A stretch of 64,000 bases of DNA from positions 186,001 through 250,000 of the forward strand of contig NZ_LJHY01000022.1 of NCBI RefSeq assembly GCF_001295795.1. The letters are read 5' to 3'. The number at the start of each line of letters is the position of its first letter. The first letter of the stretch is position 1. Origin of the DNA: Novosphingobium sp. AAP83 (lineage in GTDB: Bacteria; Pseudomonadota; Alphaproteobacteria; Sphingomonadales; Sphingomonadaceae). The notes beneath the pieces are model-generated. The model was not told the origin of the DNA. It ran no database searches and was given only the letters and a program-made list of their open reading frames with translations. The position numbers and the translations under genes were made by a program. Of this stretch, positions 17,877 to 25,403 are shown piece after piece.

Positions 17877-18836
17877 TTATGTTGGCCTTGCGGGAGCTGG
17901 CCGTGGTGCACGTGGCGGCGGCTTAACGGGCGTTGGTGTCATCGTTGGTGTGATGGTGGGGGTCGGCGTTGGCGTTGGCGTTGGCGTTGGCGTTGGAGTA
18001 GGCGTTGGCGCTGGATTTGAGCAGCCAAATAGCGCTAATGTGGAAGCGGGTAGGTTGTTTGCTATGAGCCATTGGCACAACGGTGACATTGTAGGTGTCG
18101 GCGTCGGTGTCGGCGTAGGTGTAGGCGTCGGCGTAGGTGTCGGTGTCGGTGTTGGAGTGATTGGCGTTACCGTACACGTTGAAACTGCATCAGGCGCGCT
18201 CGGATTGCGTTGGTAAATCTGGCTAATGTCGCGATCATCGCGCACATTAAACGCAGCAACGGCCCGGATCGCTTTGGCGGGTGCAAATGCTTTCGAAATC
18301 AGCGGCTGATAGTCGTATTCGATTTCAACGAAGATAACCGCATCACCCGCGCTTGCCGTGATTTCAGCCCCAGCAGGACCAAGCCCGGTCAGCGTCGTCG
18401 ATTGCCCCGTGCCTGCCGGGCCGTATCGCGATGGAACGGCTTTACTGCCCTTGCAGCGTTGCCACAGGATGTATTGCTTGTTGGTGGTTCCCGGAACAAC
18501 CTGGAGGCTGCTAATCGTAATCCGTCCGCGGCGCATGATATCAAGGCTGTTGGCCTGGACGTTGGCTCCTTCGAGCAGATCGTTGATATCACTTTCATAG
18601 ATCTTCAGATCTTCAAGCATTGACGTATCGCCAATCCGCGAGCCGTTGTCGGCAATCTGCATGGCCAACTGGCTGATTTGCATGTTTACCATGGCAATGT
18701 TGCCCAGTTCGCCTCCCCACATGCCAAGGCCCAACAGCATCGGCAGGCCCAGCGCGAATTCCATCGCTGCCGTCCCCGAGACGTTGGTGCGCAATTGGCT
18801 GAGTTTGCGTGTCACTTTTGAAAACCGCTTGTTCAT
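17877..18836 (-). CDS. TadE-like pilus assembly protein with Pro-Thr repeat tail
   Basis: Starts at ATG 18836, where ATGA overlaps the stop of the upstream tadE-like gene; a longer upstream frame exists but would overlap that gene extensively. 319 residues: a short basic N-terminus, the TadE-type segment GTAAMEFALGLPMLLGLGMW (about 21-40) typical of pseudopilin-like membrane anchoring, and an extracytoplasmic domain. Two (Pro-Thr)n tracts follow, separated by about 27 residues containing two cysteines. The tail ends in a Pro/Arg/Ala-rich stretch. Family role: minor pilin-like component of Flp/Tad systems. The Pro-Thr tail is unusual and probably a flexible, possibly surface-exposed, linker. 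No tad ATPase or secretin is in the window. Confidence 0.8.
   Translation of the reverse strand: MNKRFSKVTRKLSQLRTNVSGTAAMEFALGLPMLLGLGMWGGELGNIAMVNMQISQLAMQIADNGSRIGDTSMLEDLKIYESDINDLLEGANVQANSLDIMRRGRITISSLQVVPGTTNKQYILWQRCKGSKAVPSRYGPAGTGQSTTLTGLGPAGAEITASAGDAVIFVEIEYDYQPLISKAFAPAKAIRAVAAFNVRDDRDISQIYQRNPSAPDAVSTCTVTPITPTPTPTPTPTPTPTPTPTPTPTMSPLCQWLIANNLPASTLALFGCSNPAPTPTPTPTPTPTPTPTPTITPTMTPTPVKPPPRAPRPAPARPT
17959..18156 (+). repeat. Two hexanucleotide repeat tracts coding for (Pro-Thr)n
   Basis: Plus-strand tracts of GGCGTT-type units (about 17959-18013) and of mixed GTCGGT/GTAGGT/GTCGGC units (about 18091-18156) encode the Pro-Thr runs on the minus strand. Unit sequences differ mainly at silent positions, so the peptide repeat is conserved while the DNA drifts. 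Such tracts are prone to slippage in multiples of six, which would keep the frame. Confidence 0.85.
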
Positions 18837-19429
18837 GTGCATGTCCCTGGCTTGGCACGGCTTCTTTGTGAATCGTAAGGCTGGTTGCGGAGCACGGTCT
18901 TGCCAACTTGCGTGATGTTTCGTGGCAATCCGGCCAGCGTAGCCATTGGGAAAGGACGTTTGTAGGTGACGGTAACGGTATAAAGCACCGCATCGCGCGC
19001 GCCACCTATCCCATTTGCACCCCGATCCTGATCCCACGTTCCGCTACCATTGGCATCCTCGAACGGTTCTCCGGCATCGCAGCGGCCGTTCCTGTTAACG
19101 TCCGTAAAGTCTTCAGGCAGGCCTACCTTTGAAAAGTTGGCATAGGATTTACGGCTGAATGTCACCGTCGCTTGGGGGACGACAGATCTGACCTGCTTGC
19201 GAACCGCATTATCCATCAAGCTCCAGCTGGCTTGCCCGCCTTCCACGGTGGACTTGCGTGCGGCCTGCTGGACAGCGCCTTGCAAAGTGGCATTTGCGTA
19301 AATCGAGAAGCCAATATCAAACATGCCCATGATGACCATGATCAGCATTGGTGCGATGAGGGCAAACTCGACAGCCGCTGCGCCATCTGTTTGCCGCACA
19401 ACGCGGCGCAGAAGATAAGCCTGTTTCAT
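18833..19429 (-). CDS. TadE family protein with calcium-loop-like insert
   Basis: 198 residues. The N-terminal anchor GAAAVEFALIAPMLIMVIMG (about 16-35) matches the TadE pseudopilin-like family. An internal stretch (about 110-137) reads DVNRNGRCDAGEPF then DANGSGTWDQDRG, resembling EF-hand or thrombospondin-type-3 calcium loops; I recall similar inserts in other alphaproteobacterial TadE-like proteins. Both ends overlap neighbours by ATGA: its start with the tadG stop (19426-19429) and its stop with the next gene start (18833-18836), so the three genes form one translationally coupled operon. Likely envelope-anchored with an extracytoplasmic domain. Confidence 0.85.
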   Translation of the reverse strand: MKQAYLLRRVVRQTDGAAAVEFALIAPMLIMVIMGMFDIGFSIYANATLQGAVQQAARKSTVEGGQASWSLMDNAVRKQVRSVVPQATVTFSRKSYANFSKVGLPEDFTDVNRNGRCDAGEPFEDANGSGTWDQDRGANGIGGARDAVLYTVTVTYKRPFPMATLAGLPRNITQVGKTVLRNQPYDSQRSRAKPGTCT

Positions 19430-21423
19430 TCCGAAAGCCTCAGTGAACCAATCGACTTGGAGATGGTGAGGAAAGCGGTTTGGAGTTCGCCAGCGTTTGA
19501 GGCGCTAAACGAGCGGCCCGGTCCGGCGCATTGAGACATGATCGGGTTAACCGTGGTGCCAAAGGCAATCAGCCAAACCGTGATGCGCTTCTTTTTTGCC
19601 TCTTCACAAGCAAATGCAAAACGCTTCTCCACTGTCTGCGTAAGGGTAAGCGCAGATCCTTCTCTCCAACGCCGTTGCGAAAGCGGTTCAAGACCATAGG
19701 CACCATAGCTGATATCGAAGGGCTCAGTCTGTCCGTCTGTCATGAAGATCAGGTGGCGGCTTGTAGGCTTGCTGGCAGAAGCATCAGCATTCTCAGAAGC
19801 GAACAACCCGGTTGGCGATAGCAGCCGTGCTGCCCAGAGCATGCCGATATCGTGATAGGTGTTGCCGGCCGCAGTCAGCCCATCAACATAACGGTTAAAC
19901 TGATTGGTGTTCCACGTTTGCAGTTTTTCAACAGCCGTCGGGCATGGCGAGAAGCCGATGCTTGCAGGATGTAGAAACTCGGCATGTGTCGAGACTTCAG
20001 CGATTGACCAATGACCATTGTTATTCACATCCTTTGCACGGCCATAGACCATGCTGGAATACATGGGACGCCATTGCGTGCTTGTATCATTCGTTGGTAC
20101 GAGATCGATATCGAGGTCTTTTGCGCGGCTCAGGTCGACGTTGCCATAATCCGATATTTCATATGTGGAACGCTCTTCCATGCAACCGGCAGTTTGTCCC
20201 TTCCAATTGTTGGTGGCAATTTGGACGTCTTTATACACCCATTGAGATGTTGTTGTGGTTACCGGATATCGAGTAACAGTATAGCGATCAACGTAGTTAT
20301 TAGCATGCCATGTTTTTAACGTACAACTACTACCGGATAGACTATACCAATTGTATTTGCCATTCCTCGTCCGTGTCGTTTCGGTAACAACGCGGAAACC
20401 ATTTGGATTGGTGACAGGAGTGCGGGAAATCTCACGATGAGACCAGGTTTCACTTGGGCTTTCCCATGGACCTGCAGGACACCACCAGTAACCCGGCGTA
20501 CCACCTGAACTTCCAGATGAAGTTTGGCCTTCAGCAATTGGCCCTCCTCCTCCTCCTGGTTGTCCTGAGTGCCAAAATGCATTAATCACATGACCAACGG
20601 TCTCAGTACCAGAGCCTGAAACATAGACAGTATTGCTGTATTCATCAACATCCCGAACCGGCCCTTCTATTTCCGTCCATACTCGCGATGGATACGTCCA
20701 TTGATTAACTACCCAGTCGTTTCTCAATATGCCTCCAACATTGACATTCGTAGAATAGGGTACAAACCCATAACGAATGCGACTTGTAGAGGACTTAGCA
20801 GTTTCCATTGTTGTGTAGAAATCCTTCACAACGGTTTTCATAATGCTAAGCCGGCTACCGTTGTCACCGGGGTTCGTGCCAGACATCGATCCGGTAACAT
20901 CCAGCGCCAGCATAATGTCAGTGTTAGGCACACTTAGCTCGGCCTTGCATGTGGCGCGCAAAGAAATGTCCCGCTTGCCAAACATCTTCATCACATCGGT
21001 GGGCACGACCACGGTCGCAACGCCGCTGATGGATGAATCGCTTTCAATCGCAATCTGAAAATTGCGATTTTTGGTGTTGTAGAGCTTGTCTGGGAAGTTG
21101 ACGTTGAAGAACCGGTTGGCCTTCGTTGTGATGGCCGCGCCATGCGCATTGACCGAGAAGTTTGGCGTTACCGCCAACTCCTTGCGTGCCGCCAAGGTTC
21201 CGGAGTCGCATGCTTGTTGCAACCGCGATTGGACCGAATACGCTCGCCCCATATCGAGGCCAGACCCGACTAAGGCAAACAGCGGCACCACCGCAAATGC
21301 CATGATCATCAAGGCATTGCCGCTGGTATCGCTGCGCAGCGATTTGATTGTGCGTTGCACCTTACGCAATATCGCTGGTGCCTTACGCTTACTGACGAGC
21401 CGGGATATGAGATTGTTGTGCAT
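19426..21423 (-). CDS. TadG-like protein with von Willebrand factor A domain
   Basis: 665 residues. The N-terminal membrane anchor of the TadG/TadE type (SGNALMIMAFAVVPLFALVG, about 35-54) is followed by a vWA domain starting at about 168, with a MIDAS-like DVTGSMSG (Asp at about 175) and a later MTDGQ motif. A large insertion (about 260-430) is rich in Gly, Ser, Trp, Tyr and Thr and carries several cysteines; its DNA (about 20150-20650) is visibly more AT-rich than the flanks. Lead gene of the cassette; expected to be secreted or membrane-anchored and to act in metal-dependent protein contacts of a Tad-like pilus. Function outside that family context is unknown. Confidence 0.85.
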   Translation of the reverse strand: MHNNLISRLVSKRKAPAILRKVQRTIKSLRSDTSGNALMIMAFAVVPLFALVGSGLDMGRAYSVQSRLQQACDSGTLAARKELAVTPNFSVNAHGAAITTKANRFFNVNFPDKLYNTKNRNFQIAIESDSSISGVATVVVPTDVMKMFGKRDISLRATCKAELSVPNTDIMLALDVTGSMSGTNPGDNGSRLSIMKTVVKDFYTTMETAKSSTSRIRYGFVPYSTNVNVGGILRNDWVVNQWTYPSRVWTEIEGPVRDVDEYSNTVYVSGSGTETVGHVINAFWHSGQPGGGGGPIAEGQTSSGSSGGTPGYWWCPAGPWESPSETWSHREISRTPVTNPNGFRVVTETTRTRNGKYNWYSLSGSSCTLKTWHANNYVDRYTVTRYPVTTTTSQWVYKDVQIATNNWKGQTAGCMEERSTYEISDYGNVDLSRAKDLDIDLVPTNDTSTQWRPMYSSMVYGRAKDVNNNGHWSIAEVSTHAEFLHPASIGFSPCPTAVEKLQTWNTNQFNRYVDGLTAAGNTYHDIGMLWAARLLSPTGLFASENADASASKPTSRHLIFMTDGQTEPFDISYGAYGLEPLSQRRWREGSALTLTQTVEKRFAFACEEAKKKRITVWLIAFGTTVNPIMSQCAGPGRSFSASNAGELQTAFLTISKSIGSLRLSE

Positions 21424-21767
21424 TGGACTGCACTAACGGCAAATGCGTAATACATTGGATAAGGTCTCTGGTTAACATCCAGTAAAAATAGGCAATCGAA
21501 TGAGAGTTATCGCCACTGTTCAGATTAACATTTCGGTTGCATATTGGTGGGCGGGGATTTTGTAATTGATCGTATGGTTTTCATTTTTATAATGATAACA
21601 AATACTTAATTTTTCAGATAACGTTGTTCGTGCGGATAGGTTGTATTGGATTTGTTTTTTTAAAAATGAAGGAATATGAATGGTTTACATTCTTTCCTTT
21701 CCGATTAGGAGGCGCACCTTTACGGAACGGCGTCGCCGTTGCCCATCACTCCCAAGGTTGTTTGTTA
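21424..21767. other. AT-rich divergent intergenic region (344 bp)
   Basis: Lies between the divergent tadG-like gene and the squalene/phytoene-synthase-like gene. No credible coding frame, although an in-frame extension of the downstream gene to 21624 is open. The 21530-21700 part is markedly AT-rich against the surroundings and holds the promoter match described separately. A weaker minus-strand pattern (TTAACC, 17 bp, TATTAC near 21445-21475) could serve tadG. Confidence 0.6.
21566..21593 (+). promoter_or_regulatory. Sigma70-like promoter
   Basis: TTGATC (21566-21571), a 16-bp spacer and a perfect TATAAT (21588-21593) point rightwards, predicting a transcript start near 21600 for the gene beginning at 21768 and leaving a long leader of about 170 bases. 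Confidence 0.45.
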
Positions 21768-22355
21768 ATGCCCGACCCTGCGCCACACACCCCCGATGTT
21801 CTGGAACCGGTTGAGCGGCTCGCTTTGGCTTATGCTGATCGCCAGGCGCGCGTAGCGTGGGAAGCACTGCTTTTGTTGCAACATCGCCTTGAAGACGCGG
21901 CAAGGCCGGGACGGGATCCGCTGATGATCCAATTGCGTCTGGCATGGTGGCGTGATCGTCTGGCAGAGCCTGCTGAGCGCAGGCCCAAAGGTGAGCCGTT
22001 GCTGGTACGCCTGGCAGGATGGAGCGCCGAAGCGCCAGCGCTGATCGGCCTGGTCGACGGTTGGGAGGCCAAAGTTGTTGGCGAGGATGGTGGTGCGGCT
22101 TTGGCAGAAGCGACCATTGCCGCTTATGAGGCGCTAGGCCGACTGGTTGGCGAAAAGGATGCCAAGGCCGTGCGCGTCACAGCAGAGCGGCTGTTGCAAC
22201 CCATTGCGTATCGTCAGACCTTGCCCAAACTCTCGCGCAGGATGCGACCTTTGTCGGTTCTGGGTGCGCATGCTGAGCGCGTGACGCAAGGCGAGGCGAC
22301 GCGCCCTTGGGCAAGTTTTGCAGCATTGTTGCGGATCGGGCTGTTGGGACGGTAA
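21768..22355 (+). CDS. Short squalene/phytoene synthase-like protein
   Basis: 195 residues from ATG 21768; an earlier open frame exists, but its residues look like translated non-coding sequence. The segment LALAYADRQARVAWEALLLL (about 14-33) followed by MIQLRLAWWRDRLAEP (about 45-60) matches the N-terminal half of the squalene/phytoene synthase (trans-isoprenyl diphosphate synthase, head-to-head) fold as found in the NDUFAF6-like branch. The protein is shorter than true synthases (about 280 residues), and I do not see the two Asp-rich catalytic motifs, so an enzymatic role is doubtful. It is the first gene of a plus-strand pair with the EF-hand gene. Confidence 0.6.
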   Translation: MPDPAPHTPDVLEPVERLALAYADRQARVAWEALLLLQHRLEDAARPGRDPLMIQLRLAWWRDRLAEPAERRPKGEPLLVRLAGWSAEAPALIGLVDGWEAKVVGEDGGAALAEATIAAYEALGRLVGEKDAKAVRVTAERLLQPIAYRQTLPKLSRRMRPLSVLGAHAERVTQGEATRPWASFAALLRIGLLGR

Positions 22356-22439
22356 AATCCTGCCAAAGCGGTACGATCTCTCGGTGCCGCAAGCCACGCT
22401 GAGGCGCTAGGTTCACTCCTCAACAGAGGAGAATTGGCC

Positions 22440-22907
22440 ATGCTGCGCGGATTGCTGGGAGGGCTGGCAACACTTATGCTGGTGGCAGCTGGTGTGTTCT
22501 GGTGGCAAGGGCGTGCCGAAACAGGATTTGGAGCTGCCCCGGTATTGGCGGTGGAACAAGCGTCGGAGGCGGTGCCGGATGATTTGCCTTCGGCCGATGT
22601 CGATGGCCTGATGGGCGTCGCACCGCCCGAAGCCACCGAAGTGGGGCGCGAAACCAAGCGCTTCAATATGCTCGACAAAGACCGCGACAACCGGATCACC
22701 CGCAACGAAATGCTGGCTGCCCGCGCCAAGGATTTTCGCAAACTCGATAAAGACGGCAATAACTTGCTCACCTTTGAAGAGTGGGCACATACCACGGTCG
22801 ATAAGTTCAAGTTCGCCGACGGGAATGGCGACTTGTGGCTGAGCCGTGAAGAGTTCGCAACGACTCGGCCCAAGCAGAAGCCCAAGCCGAAGTGTTCCTG
22901 CAAATAA
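22440..22907 (+). CDS. EF-hand domain protein with N-terminal signal anchor
   Basis: 155 residues from ATG 22440, preceded by an AGAGGAG site; an in-frame TTG six bases earlier is less likely. One hydrophobic segment (about 5-20) acts as a signal peptide or anchor. Then come three EF-hand-type loops: DKDRDNRITRNE (about 78-89), DKDGNNLLTFEE (about 103-114) and DGNGDLWLSREE (about 127-138). The Lys/Pro-rich tail ends in CSCK, a possible metal or disulfide site. Likely periplasmic or membrane-tethered calcium binder; partner unknown. Confidence 0.8.
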   Translation: MLRGLLGGLATLMLVAAGVFWWQGRAETGFGAAPVLAVEQASEAVPDDLPSADVDGLMGVAPPEATEVGRETKRFNMLDKDRDNRITRNEMLAARAKDFRKLDKDGNNLLTFEEWAHTTVDKFKFADGNGDLWLSREEFATTRPKQKPKPKCSCK

Positions 22908-22923
22908 CGCGGTGCATCACATT

Positions 22924-24291
22924 TTATGGCAGGGTGGCAATCCATCCCGCCATATCGGCCTTGCCGCGTTCGGTATAAGCCTCTTTGCGCGACTTCTTTT
23001 TCACATCATGCAGCGGCGGGAATAGCCCGAAGTTGACGTTCATGGGCTGATAGGTCTCGGCCACTGCATCGCCGGTGATGTGCGAAAGCAGCGCGCCCAG
23101 TGCGGTTGTGGGCGGCGGCGGTGTCCAGTCGCGGCCAGCGATCTGCGCTGCGGTCATCAGGCCTGCAAGCATGCCGACCGAGGCGCTTTCGACGTAGCCT
23201 TCGCAACCTGTGATCTGCCCGGCAAATCGGATGTGCGGGGCAGAGTTGAGGCGCAATTGCCGGTCAAGCAGCGTTGGGGAGTTGAGGAAGGTATTGCGGT
23301 GCAAGCCGCCAAGCCTAGCGAACTCGGCGTTTTCGAGGCCCGGAATGGTGCGGAACACGCGGACCTGCTCTGCGTGTTTCAGCTTAGTCTGGAAGCCCAC
23401 CATGTTCCAGATCGTGCCAAGCTTGTTGTCCTGCCGCAATTGGACCACGGCATAGGGCCAGCGCCCATTGGGGTGTTCGGGCGTGGCCCAATGCGGATTG
23501 TCTAGGCCAACGGGTTTCATCGGGCCAAAGCGCAGCGTTTCAACCCCGCGCGACGCCATGACTTCAACCGGCATGCAGCCGTCAAAATAGGGGGTGTTGG
23601 CCTCCCATTCCTTGAACTCGGTCTTCTCGCCCGCCAGCAATTCTTCGCGGAAGGCAAGGTACTGGTCCTTGGTCATCGGGCAGTTGATGTAATCCCGCCC
23701 GTCACCGCCCAATGCAAGCGAGGCTTCGGCGCCCTTGTCCCAGCGCGAGGCCATCCACGCCACGTCCATATTGATGGAATCGCGATAGACGATGGGCGCG
23801 ATAGCATCAAAGAACGCGAGGCTGTCAGCACCGGTTGCCGCGCCGATGCTGGTGGCTAGGGAAGGGGCGGTGAGCGGCCCTGTCGCAACAATAGTCAGGC
23901 CATCTGAGGGCAGAACGTCGATGCGTTCACGCACGATCTCTAGCGTCGGTTGGGCGGCGAGCGCCGCTTCCACCGCTGCGGAGAATACATCACGATCCAC
24001 CGCCAAGGCTGAGCCCGCAGGTACGCGGGCTTGTTCGGCTGCGGCCATGAGCAGGCTGCCGCAATTGCGCATTTCGTGGTGGAGCAGGCCGACCGCGTTT
24101 TTCTCGTGATCGTCGGAACGGAACGAATTGGAGCAGACCAGTTCTGCCAGACCATCGCTATTGTGCGCCGCCGTGGTATCACCGCCCCCGCGCATTTCGG
24201 ATAGCCGCACGCGGATGCCACGCCGCGCCAATTGCCAGGCCGCTTCACTTCCGGCCATTCCGCCGCCGATGATGTGTACTTGATGCGTCAT
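22924..24291 (-). CDS. trmFO: Methylenetetrahydrofolate-tRNA-(uracil-5-)-methyltransferase TrmFO
   Basis: FAD-dependent enzyme that makes m5U54 in tRNA using methylenetetrahydrofolate. Start chosen at ATG 24291 ([19 protein letters not shown]) because the dinucleotide-binding GGGMAGSEA motif sits near the N-terminus in this family; the longer frame up to 24405 would add 38 unsupported residues. 455 residues, usual length. Conserved blocks include [19 protein letters not shown] and the C-terminal [11 protein letters not shown] flavin-binding segment. Convergent with the EF-hand gene (16-bp gap) and divergent from the YhhN-type gene. Confidence 0.95.
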   Translation of the reverse strand: MTHQVHIIGGGMAGSEAAWQLARRGIRVRLSEMRGGGDTTAAHNSDGLAELVCSNSFRSDDHEKNAVGLLHHEMRNCGSLLMAAAEQARVPAGSALAVDRDVFSAAVEAALAAQPTLEIVRERIDVLPSDGLTIVATGPLTAPSLATSIGAATGADSLAFFDAIAPIVYRDSINMDVAWMASRWDKGAEASLALGGDGRDYINCPMTKDQYLAFREELLAGEKTEFKEWEANTPYFDGCMPVEVMASRGVETLRFGPMKPVGLDNPHWATPEHPNGRWPYAVVQLRQDNKLGTIWNMVGFQTKLKHAEQVRVFRTIPGLENAEFARLGGLHRNTFLNSPTLLDRQLRLNSAPHIRFAGQITGCEGYVESASVGMLAGLMTAAQIAGRDWTPPPPTTALGALLSHITGDAVAETYQPMNVNFGLFPPLHDVKKKSRKEAYTERGKADMAGWIATLP

Positions 24292-24359
24292 GGCTCTGCC
24301 CTTGGCATTGCAGCGGCGTTGCGGCAAGACCGTCCTATGGGTTGGAAGGAAGGGACCAA

Positions 24360-25043
24360 GTGCCGAAACGCGCGCTGATCGAGAAACGTCCTTGGCTGGT
24401 GGCAAGTCTTGTCGCGGGCGTCAGCTATTGGCTGGCGGCCAAGGGCCACGTTCCCGGCCTTTGGCTGATCTTGTGGAAAGGCGCTGGCGTGGCGCTGATG
24501 GCGGCATACGCATGGGCACATTATCCCTCGCGTGATGCCCACCTAATCGCCCTTGTCATGGCTCTTGGTGCTGTTGGCGATATGCTGCTTGAGGTGTTCT
24601 TTACCGCCGGAGCTGTGGCGTTCTTTCTGGGGCATTTGGCCGCGATTTTGCTCTACCTGCGGCATAGGCGGGAACACCCCACTGCAAGCCAAAAGGCCGC
24701 CGCTGTAGCAACTTTAATAGGCGTGCCGCTGATCTCATGGCAATTGACGCACGCGCCAGAGGTTGCGTTCTATGCGTTAAGTCTTGCCGGGATGGCTGCT
24801 TCAGCATGGTTGAGCAGTTTTCCCCGTTATCGCGTTGGTCTGGGGGCGATGATGTTTGTGGTGTCTGACTTGCTGATCTTTGCGGGCATGGGGCCGTTGG
24901 CGGGTAGTTCGGTGCCGGACATGCTGATCTGGCCGCTGTACTATTTCGGACAGTTTCTGATCTGCACGGGCGTTATCACCACGCTGCGGGGGCGGGGGGA
25001 GTTTGGTATTGCTCAGCCAATTCGTGATGCCCGCGAAGGATGA
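24360..25043 (+). CDS. YhhN/TMEM86 family integral membrane protein (lysoplasmalogenase-like)
   Basis: 227 residues from GTG 24360, preceded by GGAAGGAAGGG at good spacing; an in-frame TTG at 24342 lies before that site and is less likely. About seven or eight hydrophobic helices fill the protein, with the family segments GAVGDMLLE (about 72-80), VVSDLLIFA and [11 protein letters not shown] near the C-terminus. Characterised relatives hydrolyse lysoplasmalogens; the bacterial substrate is not settled. Convergent with the DUF952 gene, leaving only six bases between the stops. Confidence 0.85.
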   Translation: MPKRALIEKRPWLVASLVAGVSYWLAAKGHVPGLWLILWKGAGVALMAAYAWAHYPSRDAHLIALVMALGAVGDMLLEVFFTAGAVAFFLGHLAAILLYLRHRREHPTASQKAAAVATLIGVPLISWQLTHAPEVAFYALSLAGMAASAWLSSFPRYRVGLGAMMFVVSDLLIFAGMGPLAGSSVPDMLIWPLYYFGQFLICTGVITTLRGRGEFGIAQPIRDAREG

Positions 25044-25049
25044 GGCCGA

Positions 25050-25403
25050 TCAACCGGCCACTGGCGTCAAGACATTGCCGTCTGCATCACGCTCCAAAGG
25101 ACCATAGGCCAACACTACGTTCAGCGGTAAATCCGTATAGATATGGGGGAACAACTGCCCGCCGCGCGAAGGCTCCCACTTTACCGCATCACCCAGTGCT
25201 TCGAGATCAACAGCCACGACATGCAGATCTCTCTGCCCTGCAAAGTGCTTGTCGACCGTTTCGGTCAATTGGGTGAGGGTCGACAAGTGGATATAGCCAT
25301 CGGCCAGATCGATAGGCGCGCCTTTGAATAGCCTGGCGTCCTCTAGTTCCGCCATTTGGGGGCCGGTAAGCACTTTGTAGGCAACGGCGGGAAGATCGCT
25401 CAT
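25050..25403 (-). CDS. DUF952 family protein
   Basis: 117 residues, matching the small DUF952 family: an N-terminal AYKVLTGPQMAELEDA helix, GYIHLSTLTQLTETVDKHFAG in the middle (split here as about 36-56), and a C-terminal FPHIYTDLPLNVVLAY. The fold is related to ADP-ribosyl-transferase-like proteins by my recollection; no biochemical function is established. Its ATG overlaps the gyrA stop by four bases (25400-25403), so it is translated from the gyrA message. Confidence 0.85.
   Translation of the reverse strand: MSDLPAVAYKVLTGPQMAELEDARLFKGAPIDLADGYIHLSTLTQLTETVDKHFAGQRDLHVVAVDLEALGDAVKWEPSRGGQLFPHIYTDLPLNVVLAYGPLERDADGNVLTPVAG

Noticed and set aside
18837-19037. Longer start for the second TadE-like gene at 19037
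   Set aside because: It would overlap the upstream tadE-like gene by about 200 bp, while ATG 18836 gives the ATGA coupling seen at the previous junction.
24292-24405. Upstream in-frame extension of trmFO
   Set aside because: The family starts just before the GGGMAGSEA motif; the added 38 residues are not conserved-looking and would overlap the neighbouring promoter region.
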